Shown here piece after piece: positions 51,981 through 61,179 of a DNA stretch of 64,000 bases; the first letter of the stretch is position 1; each line of letters starts with the position of its first letter. Origin of the DNA: G963663315 sp963665165 (GTDB taxonomy: Bacteria; Pseudomonadota; Gammaproteobacteria; Arenicellales; Poriferihabitantaceae); contig OY761989.1 of NCBI GenBank assembly GCA_963665165.1, positions 1,984,001 through 2,048,000 on the forward strand. Direction: 5' to 3'. Both the position numbers and the translations under genes were made by a program. The notes under the pieces were generated by a model that had not been told where the DNA came from, made no database searches, and was given only the letters and a program-made list of their open reading frames with translations.

Positions 51981-52784
51981 TCAGTTCCGGGATACGATCT
52001 TGAGATGTACCCGCGCCGCTTCACGGGAGGCTGGTTGAACCATTCCCGGAATCAATCTGCGCCAGGGCCGGGCAGCGCTGGGCAACGGGGTGATGCCCAT
52101 CTCGCGTTTCCTGGCGACGATCACGTAAATACCGCCCAGATTCGGCCACCAGCGATTTCCGGCCCGTTCGATGAAAGCCAGTTTCTCGCGCCAGGTTTCC
52201 GACTGGATGGGCGGCAGATAATGGGACATACCGGCTCCGACCAGGTCGAACCCCAACAGCGCCAGCCAATCCTGGACCCGTCCCACCCGATAGAACCGGC
52301 CATCCCACGGCGGCTTGCCGCCCTGGCCGTTCAGCGCGTTGAGCACGCCATACAGGCTGGCCAGGTTGAATCCGACAATCACGATACACCCTTCGGGGAC
52401 CAGCAACTGGTTGACCTGTCTGAGCACTTCATGGGGAACGGTGCAAAAATCGAGCGTGTGCGGCAGGACGATGATGTCCTGGGACTTCTCCGGGAATGGC
52501 AACGCGGTACTGGCGGACACCACAAGGTGGCAATCCTGCAAGTCGTAGATCGGTTGTCCGCTTTCCGCAAGCGGGTCTGGCGTCCCCGGTTTTTCAACAA
52601 GCGGGGTCGAGGTATCGGCAATGTATCTTGAGGCCACCTCGGTCCCGCAAAGATAATTGACCCAGGGCATTCCGACTTGCAGGCCCTGTGCATAGTATCC
52701 GGACGGGACCAGTTTTTCACATTGCTCCACCTCGGATTGAACGATGGATTGCCCCAGGGGGTATTTAAACCAGTCTGGCCTCAC
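51981..52784 (-). CDS. SAM-dependent methyltransferase (YafS-like)
   Basis: The 267-residue protein has a type 11 methyltransferase core. The SAM motif I is weak (VVSASTALPFPEKSQDIIVL covers motifs around the acidic loop), with HTLDFCTVPHEVLRQVNQLLVPEGCIVIVG for the later strands. The neighbourhood next to rnhA and dnaQ is that of E. coli YafS. Its substrate is unknown. It ends 24 bases before rnhA begins in the same direction. Confidence 0.85.
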   Translation of the reverse strand: MRPDWFKYPLGQSIVQSEVEQCEKLVPSGYYAQGLQVGMPWVNYLCGTEVASRYIADTSTPLVEKPGTPDPLAESGQPIYDLQDCHLVVSASTALPFPEKSQDIIVLPHTLDFCTVPHEVLRQVNQLLVPEGCIVIVGFNLASLYGVLNALNGQGGKPPWDGRFYRVGRVQDWLALLGFDLVGAGMSHYLPPIQSETWREKLAFIERAGNRWWPNLGGIYVIVARKREMGITPLPSAARPWRRLIPGMVQPASREAARVHLKIVSRN

Positions 52785-52819
52785 CGGTCGATCTCCACAA
52801 TGAATCCTTCAAATCCGGT

Positions 52820-53512
52820 TCAACCGCCCCGGGGCTTGAGATGGGCATGCCACCTGGTTTCCGCCCATTTGAATATGAAAACGATGATGAAAGTCAGGCA
52901 CAGATAGAAAACTCCCGCAGTTATAAACGATTCGAATGGAACGAAATGTCGTGAGTTGACGATTTTCGCGGCGCCGAACAAGTCAACGAGTGTAATCACG
53001 CCGGCCAAAGCCGTGCCGTGAAGCATGAATATGACCTCGTTACTGTAGGCCGGCAACCCCCTTCGGAAAGCGCTCGGCAATACGATTCGGCGGAGCAAGG
53101 TGATGGAATTCATGCCGCAGGCCTTCGCCGCCTCGACTTCTCCCGCGGGGGTCTGCCGGATGGCGCCGCGCAAGATCTCCGCGGTATATCCAGCGGTATT
53201 CAATGAAAACGCGAATAACGCACACCAGTAAGCCTGTCGGAAAAATACCCACAAGAAACTGTCCCGCACGACTTCGAATTGCGCCAGGCCATTATAAACC
53301 AGGAACATTTGCACGATCAGAGGAGTGCCGCGCATGAAATAGATGAATCCCCTGGGCAGGAAATTCACCCATCCGGATTTTGCGGCAGCGGCGACCCCGA
53401 TCGGAATGGACAGCGCCAATCCAAAGAGAATCGAAAGCGCCAATAGTTCAATCGTAAGCGCCAACCCTTCCAGATAGAGCGGCAGATTTGAAAATATGAC
53501 CTCGAAATCCAT
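52820..53512 (-). CDS. Amino acid ABC transporter permease (HisM type)
   Basis: The protein of about 230 residues has five membrane helices and the polar amino acid permease signature: RGTPLIVQMFLVYNGL and the EAA loop EVEAAKACGMNSITLLRRIV. The last of four genes hisP-J-Q-M order on the minus strand, its start (MDFEVIF, 53512) lies two bases after the HisQ-like stop region (53515). It pairs with the HisQ-type permease to form the membrane part of a basic amino acid importer. Confidence 0.9.
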   Translation of the reverse strand: MDFEVIFSNLPLYLEGLALTIELLALSILFGLALSIPIGVAAAAKSGWVNFLPRGFIYFMRGTPLIVQMFLVYNGLAQFEVVRDSFLWVFFRQAYWCALFAFSLNTAGYTAEILRGAIRQTPAGEVEAAKACGMNSITLLRRIVLPSAFRRGLPAYSNEVIFMLHGTALAGVITLVDLFGAAKIVNSRHFVPFESFITAGVFYLCLTFIIVFIFKWAETRWHAHLKPRGG

Positions 53513-53514
53513 TT

Positions 53515-54201
53515 CTACCCTTGCCGGACACCGGCGCTGTATCGACGGTCCAGCCATTTCAGGCCGGAATTCGAAACTGCGGTAATAATCAGGAACAGGA
53601 ATGCGACCAGAAGATAAAACGAAAACGGCTGTCTGGTAGACCCGCCCGCGGCGCCGGCATTGAAAACCATGTCCTGCAAACCAATGACCGAGACCAGCGC
53701 GGTGGATTTGACCAGCACCAGCCAGTTGTTGCCGAACCCGGGCAGCGCATGGCGGACCATCGCGGGCAATGTAATACGAACGAACACTTGAACAGGCCGC
53801 ATGCCATACGCATAACCCGCTTCGATTTCCCCCTTCGACACCGCCAGTATGGCGCCCCGAAAGGTCTCCCCCATGTAAGCGCCGAAAATAAACCCGAGGG
53901 TCAGGACACCCGCAATGAATGGGGAAATATCAATATAGCCCCAACCCATCGACTTGCCCAGGTTGTTGACCATGATCTGCCCGCCGAAAAAAATCAGCGT
54001 GAGCAGGACCAGATCCGGTATTCCACGAATAATGGTCGTGTACACCCCGGAAACGGTCCTCGAAATGACGGAACCGGACAATCGGGCGGCGGCGGCCGCA
54101 ATGCCCAGCAGAACCGCTATCAGCAACGACAGCAAGGCAACCTCAACCGTCAATACCATCCCCTTGAGGATGAACGGAAGATAGTCTATGACCTGGGACA
54201 A
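53515..54201 (-). CDS. Amino acid ABC transporter permease (HisQ type)
   Basis: The 228-residue protein has five membrane helices with TIIRGIPDLVLLTLIFFGGQ and the EAA-type loop KGEIEAGYAYGMRPVQVFVRI. It is the partner permease of the downstream HisM-like protein. The gene is preceded 42 bases upstream by the binding protein gene and overlaps nothing. It belongs to a lysine/arginine/ornithine/histidine import system by family pattern. Confidence 0.91.
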   Translation of the reverse strand: MSQVIDYLPFILKGMVLTVEVALLSLLIAVLLGIAAAAARLSGSVISRTVSGVYTTIIRGIPDLVLLTLIFFGGQIMVNNLGKSMGWGYIDISPFIAGVLTLGFIFGAYMGETFRGAILAVSKGEIEAGYAYGMRPVQVFVRITLPAMVRHALPGFGNNWLVLVKSTALVSVIGLQDMVFNAGAAGGSTRQPFSFYLLVAFLFLIITAVSNSGLKWLDRRYSAGVRQG

Positions 54202-54243
54202 TTCAATTCCGGCGCAAGTTCCAATGCTTCGGGCAACAAGACA

Positions 54244-55017
54244 TCAATAGATGTCAACGTCGAAATACTGGTCGTTTATGGCTTTGTAAACACCGTTGTC
54301 ACGAATCGCCTGGATGGCTTTATTCAACATTTCAACCAGGTCGGCATCCTCCTTGCGGACTGCGATGCCCGCCCCTTCTCCAAAATAGGCAGGATCGGAA
54401 TAGCCTGGACCCGCAAACTCGAAATCCGCGCCCTCCGGAGTGGAGAGGAATCCGTCGGACATGGCAATGGAATCCGCCAACAGTAGATCAACCCGTCCGG
54501 CGACGGCATCGAGGTAAGCCTCATCCTGGGTTCCATACCGATTGATCGTCACCGTATCGCCAAATTCACCGGTGATGAAATTGTCATGGGTAGTCGCGCG
54601 TTGCACCCCAACCGTTTTTCCAGCCAGTCCCTGTTCGGTGATTTCAATGCCCGAACCCTTTTTTCGAACGAATTTGGCGGGAGAATTATAATACTTGCCG
54701 GTAAACGCCACTTTTTTCTTGCGCTCTTCGGTGATCGACATCGAAGCGATAATAGCATCATACTTGTTGGCCAGAAGCGCGGGAATGATGCCGTCCCAGT
54801 CCTGGGCTACCAGGGTGCATTCAGCGCCGAGTTCCTGGCATAGCGCATTTGCAATATCGATATCGAAACCGACCAGTTCACCGTCTTCGGTAATCGAACT
54901 GAATGGTGGATAGGCTCCCTCGACACCGATTCGAATCTGCTTCCAGTCAGCCGCGCCGCACACCGGAACAGCAACCAGCATGAATACTGAAGCCAGGGAT
55001 GCAAGTAGTCTTTTCAT
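54244..55017 (-). CDS. Periplasmic basic amino acid-binding protein (HisJ/ArgT type)
   Basis: The roughly 257-residue protein has a signal peptide (MKRLLASLASVFMLVAVPVCG-AA) and a class 3 solute-binding fold: IRIGVEGAYPPFSSITEDGE, GFDIDIANALCQELGAEC and DWDGIIPALLANKYDAIIASM. These match HisJ/LAO-binding proteins (ligands lysine, arginine, ornithine, histidine). The ATG at 55017 is favoured over 55029. Strongly expressed genes of this kind often have a spacer after them; here 42 bases precede the permease gene. Confidence 0.93.
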   Translation of the reverse strand: MKRLLASLASVFMLVAVPVCGAADWKQIRIGVEGAYPPFSSITEDGELVGFDIDIANALCQELGAECTLVAQDWDGIIPALLANKYDAIIASMSITEERKKKVAFTGKYYNSPAKFVRKKGSGIEITEQGLAGKTVGVQRATTHDNFITGEFGDTVTINRYGTQDEAYLDAVAGRVDLLLADSIAMSDGFLSTPEGADFEFAGPGYSDPAYFGEGAGIAVRKEDADLVEMLNKAIQAIRDNGVYKAINDQYFDVDIY

Positions 55018-55091
55018 AACGTTCTCCAATTAAATGGGGTTGAGTAAATTCAAATCGGTAAATTATATGAAAACCCGGTTTGAACCGCTTT

Positions 55092-55868
55092 CTATTTCAG
55101 GTTGCCCGCCAAAAACTGCCGGAAGCGTTCCGATTCGGGGTTGCCGAACACTTCTTCGGGTTTCCCGTCTTCCTCCGTCATACCCTGGTGCAGAAACAGG
55201 ACCCGATCCGACACCTCACGGGCAAATGTCATTTCATGTGTTACCACCAGCATGGTTCTGCCTTCTTCCGCCAGACTGCGGATCACCTTGAGCACCTCTC
55301 CGACCAGTTCCGGATCCAATGCCGAAGTCGGTTCATCGAACAACATCAGTTCGGGTTCCATGGCCAGCGCCCGGGCAATCGCGGCTCGCTGTTGCTGTCC
55401 GCCGGACAAGTGTGCGGGGTAGTCGTTCCTTTTCTCCAGCATGCCGACTTGCCGCAACGTCATTTCGGCTTTTTCGACCGCCTCCGCCCTGGACAACTTC
55501 AATACCGACAAGGGCGCTTCGACGACATTTTGCAATACCGTCATGTGCGACCATAAATTGAACTGCTGGAACACCATGCCGAGTTTTGAACGGATGCGTT
55601 CCACCTGGCGCATGTCCTGTGGAACCGGCTCGCCATTCTTGCGGGCCTTCATTTTTATCAGCTCTCCACGAACCAGCACATCCCCGGAGGTGGGCGTTTC
55701 AAGCAGGTTCACACAACGCAGCAAAGTACTCTTGCCCGAACCGCTGCTGCCCAGAATGGAAACCACGTCATGTTGCTTCGCCTCCAGCGAGATACCCTTG
55801 AGTACTTCCAGGTCGCCGAACCGTTTGTGCAGGCCCCTGATTTCCAAAGCGACGGCATTGTCATTCAT
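55092..55868 (-). CDS. hisP: Amino acid ABC transporter ATP-binding protein (HisP type)
   Basis: The protein of about 258 residues shows GSSGSGKSTLLRCVN (Walker A), LSGGQQQRAAIARALA (signature), LMLFDEPTSALDPELVGEV (Walker B) and VVTHEMTFAREVSDR (switch His). HisP/GlnQ-type ATPases drive polar amino acid uptake. It is the first gene of the four-gene operon, and the start MNDNAVALEIRGLHK at 55868 is chosen because the upstream codons are not conserved. It is divergent from dapE. Confidence 0.92.
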   Translation of the reverse strand: MNDNAVALEIRGLHKRFGDLEVLKGISLEAKQHDVVSILGSSGSGKSTLLRCVNLLETPTSGDVLVRGELIKMKARKNGEPVPQDMRQVERIRSKLGMVFQQFNLWSHMTVLQNVVEAPLSVLKLSRAEAVEKAEMTLRQVGMLEKRNDYPAHLSGGQQQRAAIARALAMEPELMLFDEPTSALDPELVGEVLKVIRSLAEEGRTMLVVTHEMTFAREVSDRVLFLHQGMTEEDGKPEEVFGNPESERFRQFLAGNLK

Positions 55869-55927
55869 TGGCATTGATTTGTCGTTACAATAACCCACCA
55901 TAAAACTTTATCGTACATATTGCAACA

Positions 55928-57064
55928 ATGCCACATTCCGAAACCATCGAACTCGCCCGCGCTTTGATCACAAAAGCCTCGGTCACTCCACTGGACGCGG
56001 GCTGCCAGCAACTGCTGGCGGAAAGGTTGTCCGCAGTCGGGTTCCAGTGCGAACCGATGAACTTTGAGGATGTGTCCAATTTGTGGGCGGTTCGCGGTGG
56101 CGCAAAACCGTTGATGGTCTTTGCCGGTCATACCGATGTGGTGCCGACCGGGCCTTTGGAGCAATGGCAAATCCCCCCTTTCGATGGTGAGGTTCGGGAC
56201 GGCATGCTGCATGGCCGCGGCGCCGCCGACATGAAGGGCAGCATTGCCGCCTTTGTCACCGCCTGCGAGCGGTTCGTGGAAAAGCGTCCCCGGTACCAGG
56301 GCGCCATCGGACTGCTGATTACCAGCGACGAGGAAGGCCCGGCGCACTGGGGTACACGGGCCGTCATGCAGGAGTTGGGCAGTCGTGGAGTGGATATGGA
56401 CCTGTGTATCGTTGGCGAACCGACCAGTACCTCGGTTCTCGGCGATATGGTGAAAATCGGCCGGCGAGGCTCATTGAGCGGGAAACTGACGATCCAGGGC
56501 ATCCAGGGGCATGTCGCTTACCCGCACCTGGCCAGCAATCCGATTCACCTCGCATTACCCGCGTTGTCGGACCTGACCGCCCGGCAATGGGATTCGGGCA
56601 ATGAAATTTTTCCACCCACCGGTTTGCAGATTTCCAATATCCAGGCAGGAACCGGGGCGTCCAATGTGATCCCCGGCCAGATCGAAGTCGATTTCAATTT
56701 CCGCTATTCGACGGAGACCGACGCAGATCGACTGAAACGTGAAACAACCGGCATCATCGGGGGACGCGGGCTCGACTTCGACATCGAATGGGATGACCCC
56801 GGCCTTCCCTACCAGACCCGGCCGGGAACGCTGGTAGAGGCCGTTGCGGCCGCTATTTTCGAGATTACCGGCAGGACTCCGGAATTGTCGGCCACCGGAG
56901 GCACCTCGGATGGACGGTTCATCGCTCCCACCGGAGCCCAGGTCGTGGAATTCGGGCCGGTCAACGCGACCATTCATCAAATAAACGAGCAGGTGTCCGT
57001 GGCGGATCTGGACCTGCTTTCAGCGTGTTATGAAAATATCCTGGAAAGAATATTGCCAGCCTGA
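55928..57064 (+). CDS. dapE: Succinyl-diaminopimelate desuccinylase
   Basis: This M20 metallopeptidase has 378 residues (E. coli DapE has 375). Motifs: AGHTDVVPTGPLEQW, GRGAADMKGSIAAF, TSDEEGPA and the C-terminal GTSDGRFIAPTGAQVVEFGP, which is specific for DapE. It forms L,L-diaminopimelate for lysine and peptidoglycan synthesis. The divergent hisP gene is 59 bases away, and the convergent tesA follows. Confidence 0.95.
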   Translation: MPHSETIELARALITKASVTPLDAGCQQLLAERLSAVGFQCEPMNFEDVSNLWAVRGGAKPLMVFAGHTDVVPTGPLEQWQIPPFDGEVRDGMLHGRGAADMKGSIAAFVTACERFVEKRPRYQGAIGLLITSDEEGPAHWGTRAVMQELGSRGVDMDLCIVGEPTSTSVLGDMVKIGRRGSLSGKLTIQGIQGHVAYPHLASNPIHLALPALSDLTARQWDSGNEIFPPTGLQISNIQAGTGASNVIPGQIEVDFNFRYSTETDADRLKRETTGIIGGRGLDFDIEWDDPGLPYQTRPGTLVEAVAAAIFEITGRTPELSATGGTSDGRFIAPTGAQVVEFGPVNATIHQINEQVSVADLDLLSACYENILERILPA

Positions 57065-57098
57065 CCGAACGGCTTGCCGTCTATAGGCCGGACACGCA

Positions 57099-57722
57099 TC
57101 AGTCGTCCAGCGCCGACAGCAAAAACGGCGCCACGCGATCCCGGATCAAGGCTTGGGCCGCATCGTTGGGATGCACCATATCGGGCTGCATATAGTGCGG
57201 ATCCAACACCAGCCTGCCGGTAAAGAATGCCAGCAGAGGAGTACCGGTCTGCACGGACAGGTTCTCGTAGACCTGCGCGAATCGCGTGGTGTAGTCCGCG
57301 CCGTAGTTGGGAGGAATAAGCATGCCAAGCAGCATCGCACGAACACCGTGGGACACTGCAACCTCGATCATGCGGCGGAGATTGTCTTCGATCACGCGAG
57401 GGGCGATACCACGCAGTCCATCATTGCCTCCGAGCTCGATCAGTACCCAGGACGGGTCAGTACGCAAAATACCGTCGGCAATCCGGGCCAGCCCGCCGGC
57501 CGTGGTATCGCCGCTGATGCTGTCATTGACGATATGAATATCGCGCCCTTCGCGAGCAAACTGCCGATTGACCAGCTCTGCCCAGCCGGGCCCCGCCAAC
57601 CCATAGCCGGAGCTAAGACTGTCACCGAGCAGGAGAATTTTCGTGGCCATGGCCGGCGCCGGCGAGGCGAGCAGGAACAGACTGAGGAGGGCGGCAAAAA
57701 ATATTTTCCTGTTCGGTCGCAT
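57099..57722 (-). CDS. tesA: Arylesterase / multifunctional acyl-CoA thioesterase I
   Basis: The 207-residue GDSL hydrolase has a signal peptide (FFAALLSLFLLASPAPAMA-TK), the nucleophile block LLLGDSLSSGYGL, GGNDGLRG (block III) and the catalytic Asp-x2-His DMVHPN near the end. This is TesA, a periplasmic thioesterase/lysophospholipase. It is divergent from the ybbA-ybbP genes, as in E. coli. Confidence 0.95.
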   Translation of the reverse strand: MRPNRKIFFAALLSLFLLASPAPAMATKILLLGDSLSSGYGLAGPGWAELVNRQFAREGRDIHIVNDSISGDTTAGGLARIADGILRTDPSWVLIELGGNDGLRGIAPRVIEDNLRRMIEVAVSHGVRAMLLGMLIPPNYGADYTTRFAQVYENLSVQTGTPLLAFFTGRLVLDPHYMQPDMVHPNDAAQALIRDRVAPFLLSALDD

Positions 57723-57809
57723 CTGGTGTTTAGAATCGGGGATCAGGCATTATATGGTTCCTGTAAAGCTCAACACAAACGGGTTACGATAACAGAAACT
57801 TCTTGACTA

Positions 57810-58493
57810 ATGAATCAATCACATATATCGGTGTGCGCGGAAAGGGTCGGCAAGGCCGTGCCCGTAGCATCGGGCGCCCTCAACATACTACAGAACATCA
57901 ACCTTGAGGTGGCGGCGGCGGAAACTCTGGCCATCGTGGGCGCTTCCGGGTCGGGAAAGTCCACACTGCTCGGGTTGCTTGCCGGGCTGGATCACCCCAG
58001 CGAAGGACGCATCACGCTGGCTGGTCATGAGATTACGTCCCTGGACGAAGACAGCCGGGCGGCTATCCGCGCTGACCATGTGGGTTTCGTGTTCCAGTCC
58101 TTTCAGTTGTTGCCCAATTTGACAGCGCTGGAAAATGTAAGCCTGCCTCTGGAAATCACCGGCGCTAAAGACGCGATGCCGCGGGCGACGGAAATCCTGC
58201 AACGGGTAGGGCTCGGCGCTCGAACAACCCATTACCCACGCCAGCTTTCCGGCGGCGAGCAACAGAGAGTTGCGATCGCCCGGGCATTTGTCACCCGACC
58301 CGCCATCCTGTTCGCCGACGAGCCCACAGGCAACCTGGACGCAGAAAATGGGCGACGGGTGGCTGATCTCCTGTTCACTCTCAACGCCGAGCACGACGCC
58401 ACTCTGGTCCTCGTCACCCATGCGGCCACGCTGGCCGAACGGTGCGGCCGCCGCGTCAAAATGGAAGCGGGACGACTCTGTTACACACCCTGA
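57810..58493 (+). CDS. ybbA: ABC transporter ATP-binding protein YbbA
   Basis: The 227-residue LolD-like ATPase has GASGSGKSTLLGLLAGLDHP (Walker A), LSGGEQQRVAIARAFV (signature) and LFADEPTGNLDAENG (Walker B). It pairs with the YbbP permease; the system is thought to work as a MacB-type mechanotransmission exporter, perhaps of lysophospholipid or a related lipid next to tesA. The gene is 64 bases before the permease start. Confidence 0.94.
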   Translation: MNQSHISVCAERVGKAVPVASGALNILQNINLEVAAAETLAIVGASGSGKSTLLGLLAGLDHPSEGRITLAGHEITSLDEDSRAAIRADHVGFVFQSFQLLPNLTALENVSLPLEITGAKDAMPRATEILQRVGLGARTTHYPRQLSGGEQQRVAIARAFVTRPAILFADEPTGNLDAENGRRVADLLFTLNAEHDATLVLVTHAATLAERCGRRVKMEAGRLCYTP

Positions 58494-58557
58494 TGAAGTC
58501 ATACGCATACGCGCCGAAACTGACTTTCCGGTCGTATCATCACAAGTCGGGACACCC

Positions 58558-61062
58558 ATGAAAATATCCTGGCTCCTGACATTTTCACCCCGACTGTTGT
58601 TGCGGGAATGGCGCAGCGGAGAACTGACCATACTGCTGCTTGCGCTGGTTGTGGCTATCGGCAGCCATACCGCCATCGGCCATTTCTCTGATCGCATCAG
58701 CCGGGCCATGTCGTTCAATGCCCAGCATGCCATCGGCGGCGACCTGGTACTGTCCGGCAACCGGCCATTCGGCGCAGAGATACGGGCCGAAGCGGCCCGG
58801 CTGAATCTCGAAATCGCCAGCACACAAAGCTTTTTCACAGTTGCGAATAACGGTGAGAACATTCTTCTGGTTGCAGTCAAGTCGGTGGACGACAACTATC
58901 CCCTGAAGGGGCGCCTGCAGGTGACCCGGGAACTCTACGGCGCCGAGGAGGCGGTGGACAGCGGCCCGGCAACCGGCGAGGCCTGGGTGGAGGCACGGGT
59001 TCTGCATGCCCTGGGAATCGCGCCGGGAGAAGCGGTCAACATTGGCGAGTCCGTCTTTACCGTAACTCGGGTAGTGACCTACGAACCGGATCGCGGAAAC
59101 AATTTCTACAGCTTCAATCCGCGGGTGATGATCAACCGGAAAGACCTCCAGGATACCGGCGTCATTCAACCCGGAAGCCGGATAGGGTACCGGGAAATGT
59201 TCGCGGGGGACAGCGACCGGGTGAGCCGCTTTCGCGCATGGCTGGAACCGCGTCTGAAACCCGGACAGCGGATCCGGAATCTTGCTGAAGATCGTCCGGC
59301 GCTGAATGAGGCGCTGGACAAGGCGAAGCAATATACCGGCCTGACCAGCCTGGTAGCGTTGCTTCTGGCAGCAGTGGCGGTCGCCAACAGCGGCCGACGT
59401 TACAGCGAGCGCCATTACGATACCAGCGCATTGCTGCGCTGCCTCGGATGCAGCCAGAACGATATCCTCGGCGTTTATACGCTGCAACTGTTGCTGCTGG
59501 CGCTGGCAGGCGGAGTCCTGGGTAATCTGGTCGGCTGGTTGATCCAGGCCGGCCTGATCGCGGCGCTGGCAGGGTTGCTGCCTGAAAATGTCCCGGGCGC
59601 TGGCGTCATGCCGGTATTGTCCGGCCTTTTGCTCGGTTTTGTGACGCTACTCGGATTCACCCTGCCATCGGTATTGCGGTTGCGGGCAGTTCCGCCGCAG
59701 CGGGTGCTGAGGCAGGACCTGTCACCGCTGCCTCTGTCAGCAAAGCTGGTATATGGCGCTACGCTAAGCCTGATCGTGTCCATCATGTGGGTCTATACCG
59801 GCAATATCGTCCTGACCCTGGGGATCGCTGCAGGCAGTGCCGTGGTAGCTGCCATCGCCATCGCGGGGATCGGCGGAATATTTCATCTGCTGGGCCGATC
59901 GCTTTTCCTGATCCCCGCCGACCTGCGCGCCGGGGTCAGGAATTTTCTTCGCCGCCGCCGGGAAACCGTGGTTCAGACCATGGTTTTCGGGCTGACCATC
60001 ATGTCCATGCTGGTCGTGTTGATGTTGCGGACAGAGCTTGTCGCCACCTGGCAGGAGACCTTGCCGGAAAATGCCCCCAATCATTTTGTGCTCAACATCC
60101 AGAGCCATGAAACCGGTAGCTGGGTGGATTTCACCAACCGGCAGGCGATTGCCGCCGACCGCCTGTACCCGGTGGTTCGTGGCCGGATGATTCGCATCAA
60201 CGGGGTAGCCGTGCAGGACCATGTCAGCAAGGAGGAACGCGAAGACGACGGCATCCGGCGGGAACTGAACCTTACCTGGTCAAAGGAATTGCCCACGGAC
60301 AATACGCTGACCGCCGGCAGATGGTGGCAACCGGATGACCGTGGCCACATCCGGGTTTCGGTGGAAGACGAATTGGCCGCGCGTCTCAACATCGCACTCG
60401 GCGATGAGCTGATGTTTTTCACCGGTGAGCGCAATTGGACGGCGGAAGTCGTCAGCCTGCGCAGTGTGAAATGGGATAATTTCAAACCCAATTTCTACAT
60501 GATTTTCAATCCGGGAGCGCTGGATGCCTTGCCCACCTCCTGGGTCGGCAGTTTCCACCTGGAAAGTGAACGCAAGAAACTGCTGGTGGACATGGTGCGA
60601 TCCTTCCCTTCCATCACCCTGCTTGAAGTGGATGCCATCCTCAGGCAGGTCAAGTCGATCATCACCCAGGTCATACTGGTGGTAGAATCCATTCTTGTTT
60701 TTGTTCTGGCGGCAGGGTTTGCGGGCACCCTTTCGGCAATCCAGGCCAGTATGAACGAACGGCTGCAGGAGGGCGCTCTGGTGCGAACGCTGGGAGGGAG
60801 CCGCAGACTCCTGCGCATCAATCAGTGGAGTGAGTTCGCCAGCATGGGGTTCCTCGCCGGCTTGATTGGCGTGCTCGGGGCGGAACTGGTGACCGCGTTG
60901 CTGTGCTGGCATGTGTTCGAGATCGAATATACGCCGGCAGGGTGGGCATGGGCGCTCGTGCCGGCGGCGTCCGCTGCGCTGATCGGGCTTGCCGGCATCT
61001 GGAGCAGCCGGCGTATTCTGGCCCATCCTCCGGCCACAATCCTGCGGGATGCGGGCGCGTGA
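58558..61062 (+). CDS. ybbP: ABC transporter permease YbbP (MacB/FtsX type)
   Basis: The 834-residue permease has an N-terminal helix (LLREWRSGELTILLLALVVA), a large periplasmic domain, three helices around residues 260-400, a second periplasmic domain and three C-terminal helices (ESILVFVLAAGFAGTLSAIQ). The FtsX/MacB duplicated layout matches YbbP (804 aa in E. coli). The frame is open from 58270, overlapping ybbA; the ATG at 58558 is the family start. Confidence 0.93.
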   Translation: MKISWLLTFSPRLLLREWRSGELTILLLALVVAIGSHTAIGHFSDRISRAMSFNAQHAIGGDLVLSGNRPFGAEIRAEAARLNLEIASTQSFFTVANNGENILLVAVKSVDDNYPLKGRLQVTRELYGAEEAVDSGPATGEAWVEARVLHALGIAPGEAVNIGESVFTVTRVVTYEPDRGNNFYSFNPRVMINRKDLQDTGVIQPGSRIGYREMFAGDSDRVSRFRAWLEPRLKPGQRIRNLAEDRPALNEALDKAKQYTGLTSLVALLLAAVAVANSGRRYSERHYDTSALLRCLGCSQNDILGVYTLQLLLLALAGGVLGNLVGWLIQAGLIAALAGLLPENVPGAGVMPVLSGLLLGFVTLLGFTLPSVLRLRAVPPQRVLRQDLSPLPLSAKLVYGATLSLIVSIMWVYTGNIVLTLGIAAGSAVVAAIAIAGIGGIFHLLGRSLFLIPADLRAGVRNFLRRRRETVVQTMVFGLTIMSMLVVLMLRTELVATWQETLPENAPNHFVLNIQSHETGSWVDFTNRQAIAADRLYPVVRGRMIRINGVAVQDHVSKEEREDDGIRRELNLTWSKELPTDNTLTAGRWWQPDDRGHIRVSVEDELAARLNIALGDELMFFTGERNWTAEVVSLRSVKWDNFKPNFYMIFNPGALDALPTSWVGSFHLESERKKLLVDMVRSFPSITLLEVDAILRQVKSIITQVILVVESILVFVLAAGFAGTLSAIQASMNERLQEGALVRTLGGSRRLLRINQWSEFASMGFLAGLIGVLGAELVTALLCWHVFEIEYTPAGWAWALVPAASAALIGLAGIWSSRRILAHPPATILRDAGA

Positions 61063-61179
61063 ACTCTGCGGTGGCAGAGCCATCGGTTTATAATGCACAA
61101 TGGAAAGATTTTACCGATTCCCCTATACTCCACGACCGCAAGTACAGCCCGTCCTCCTGATTCCACCCGATTCGAAGAC

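Noticed and set aside
53521..54486. 321-codon plus-strand frame across the two permease/binding protein genes
   Set aside because: It spans two real genes on the other strand and is rich in Gln/Asn/Arg as expected of a shadow.
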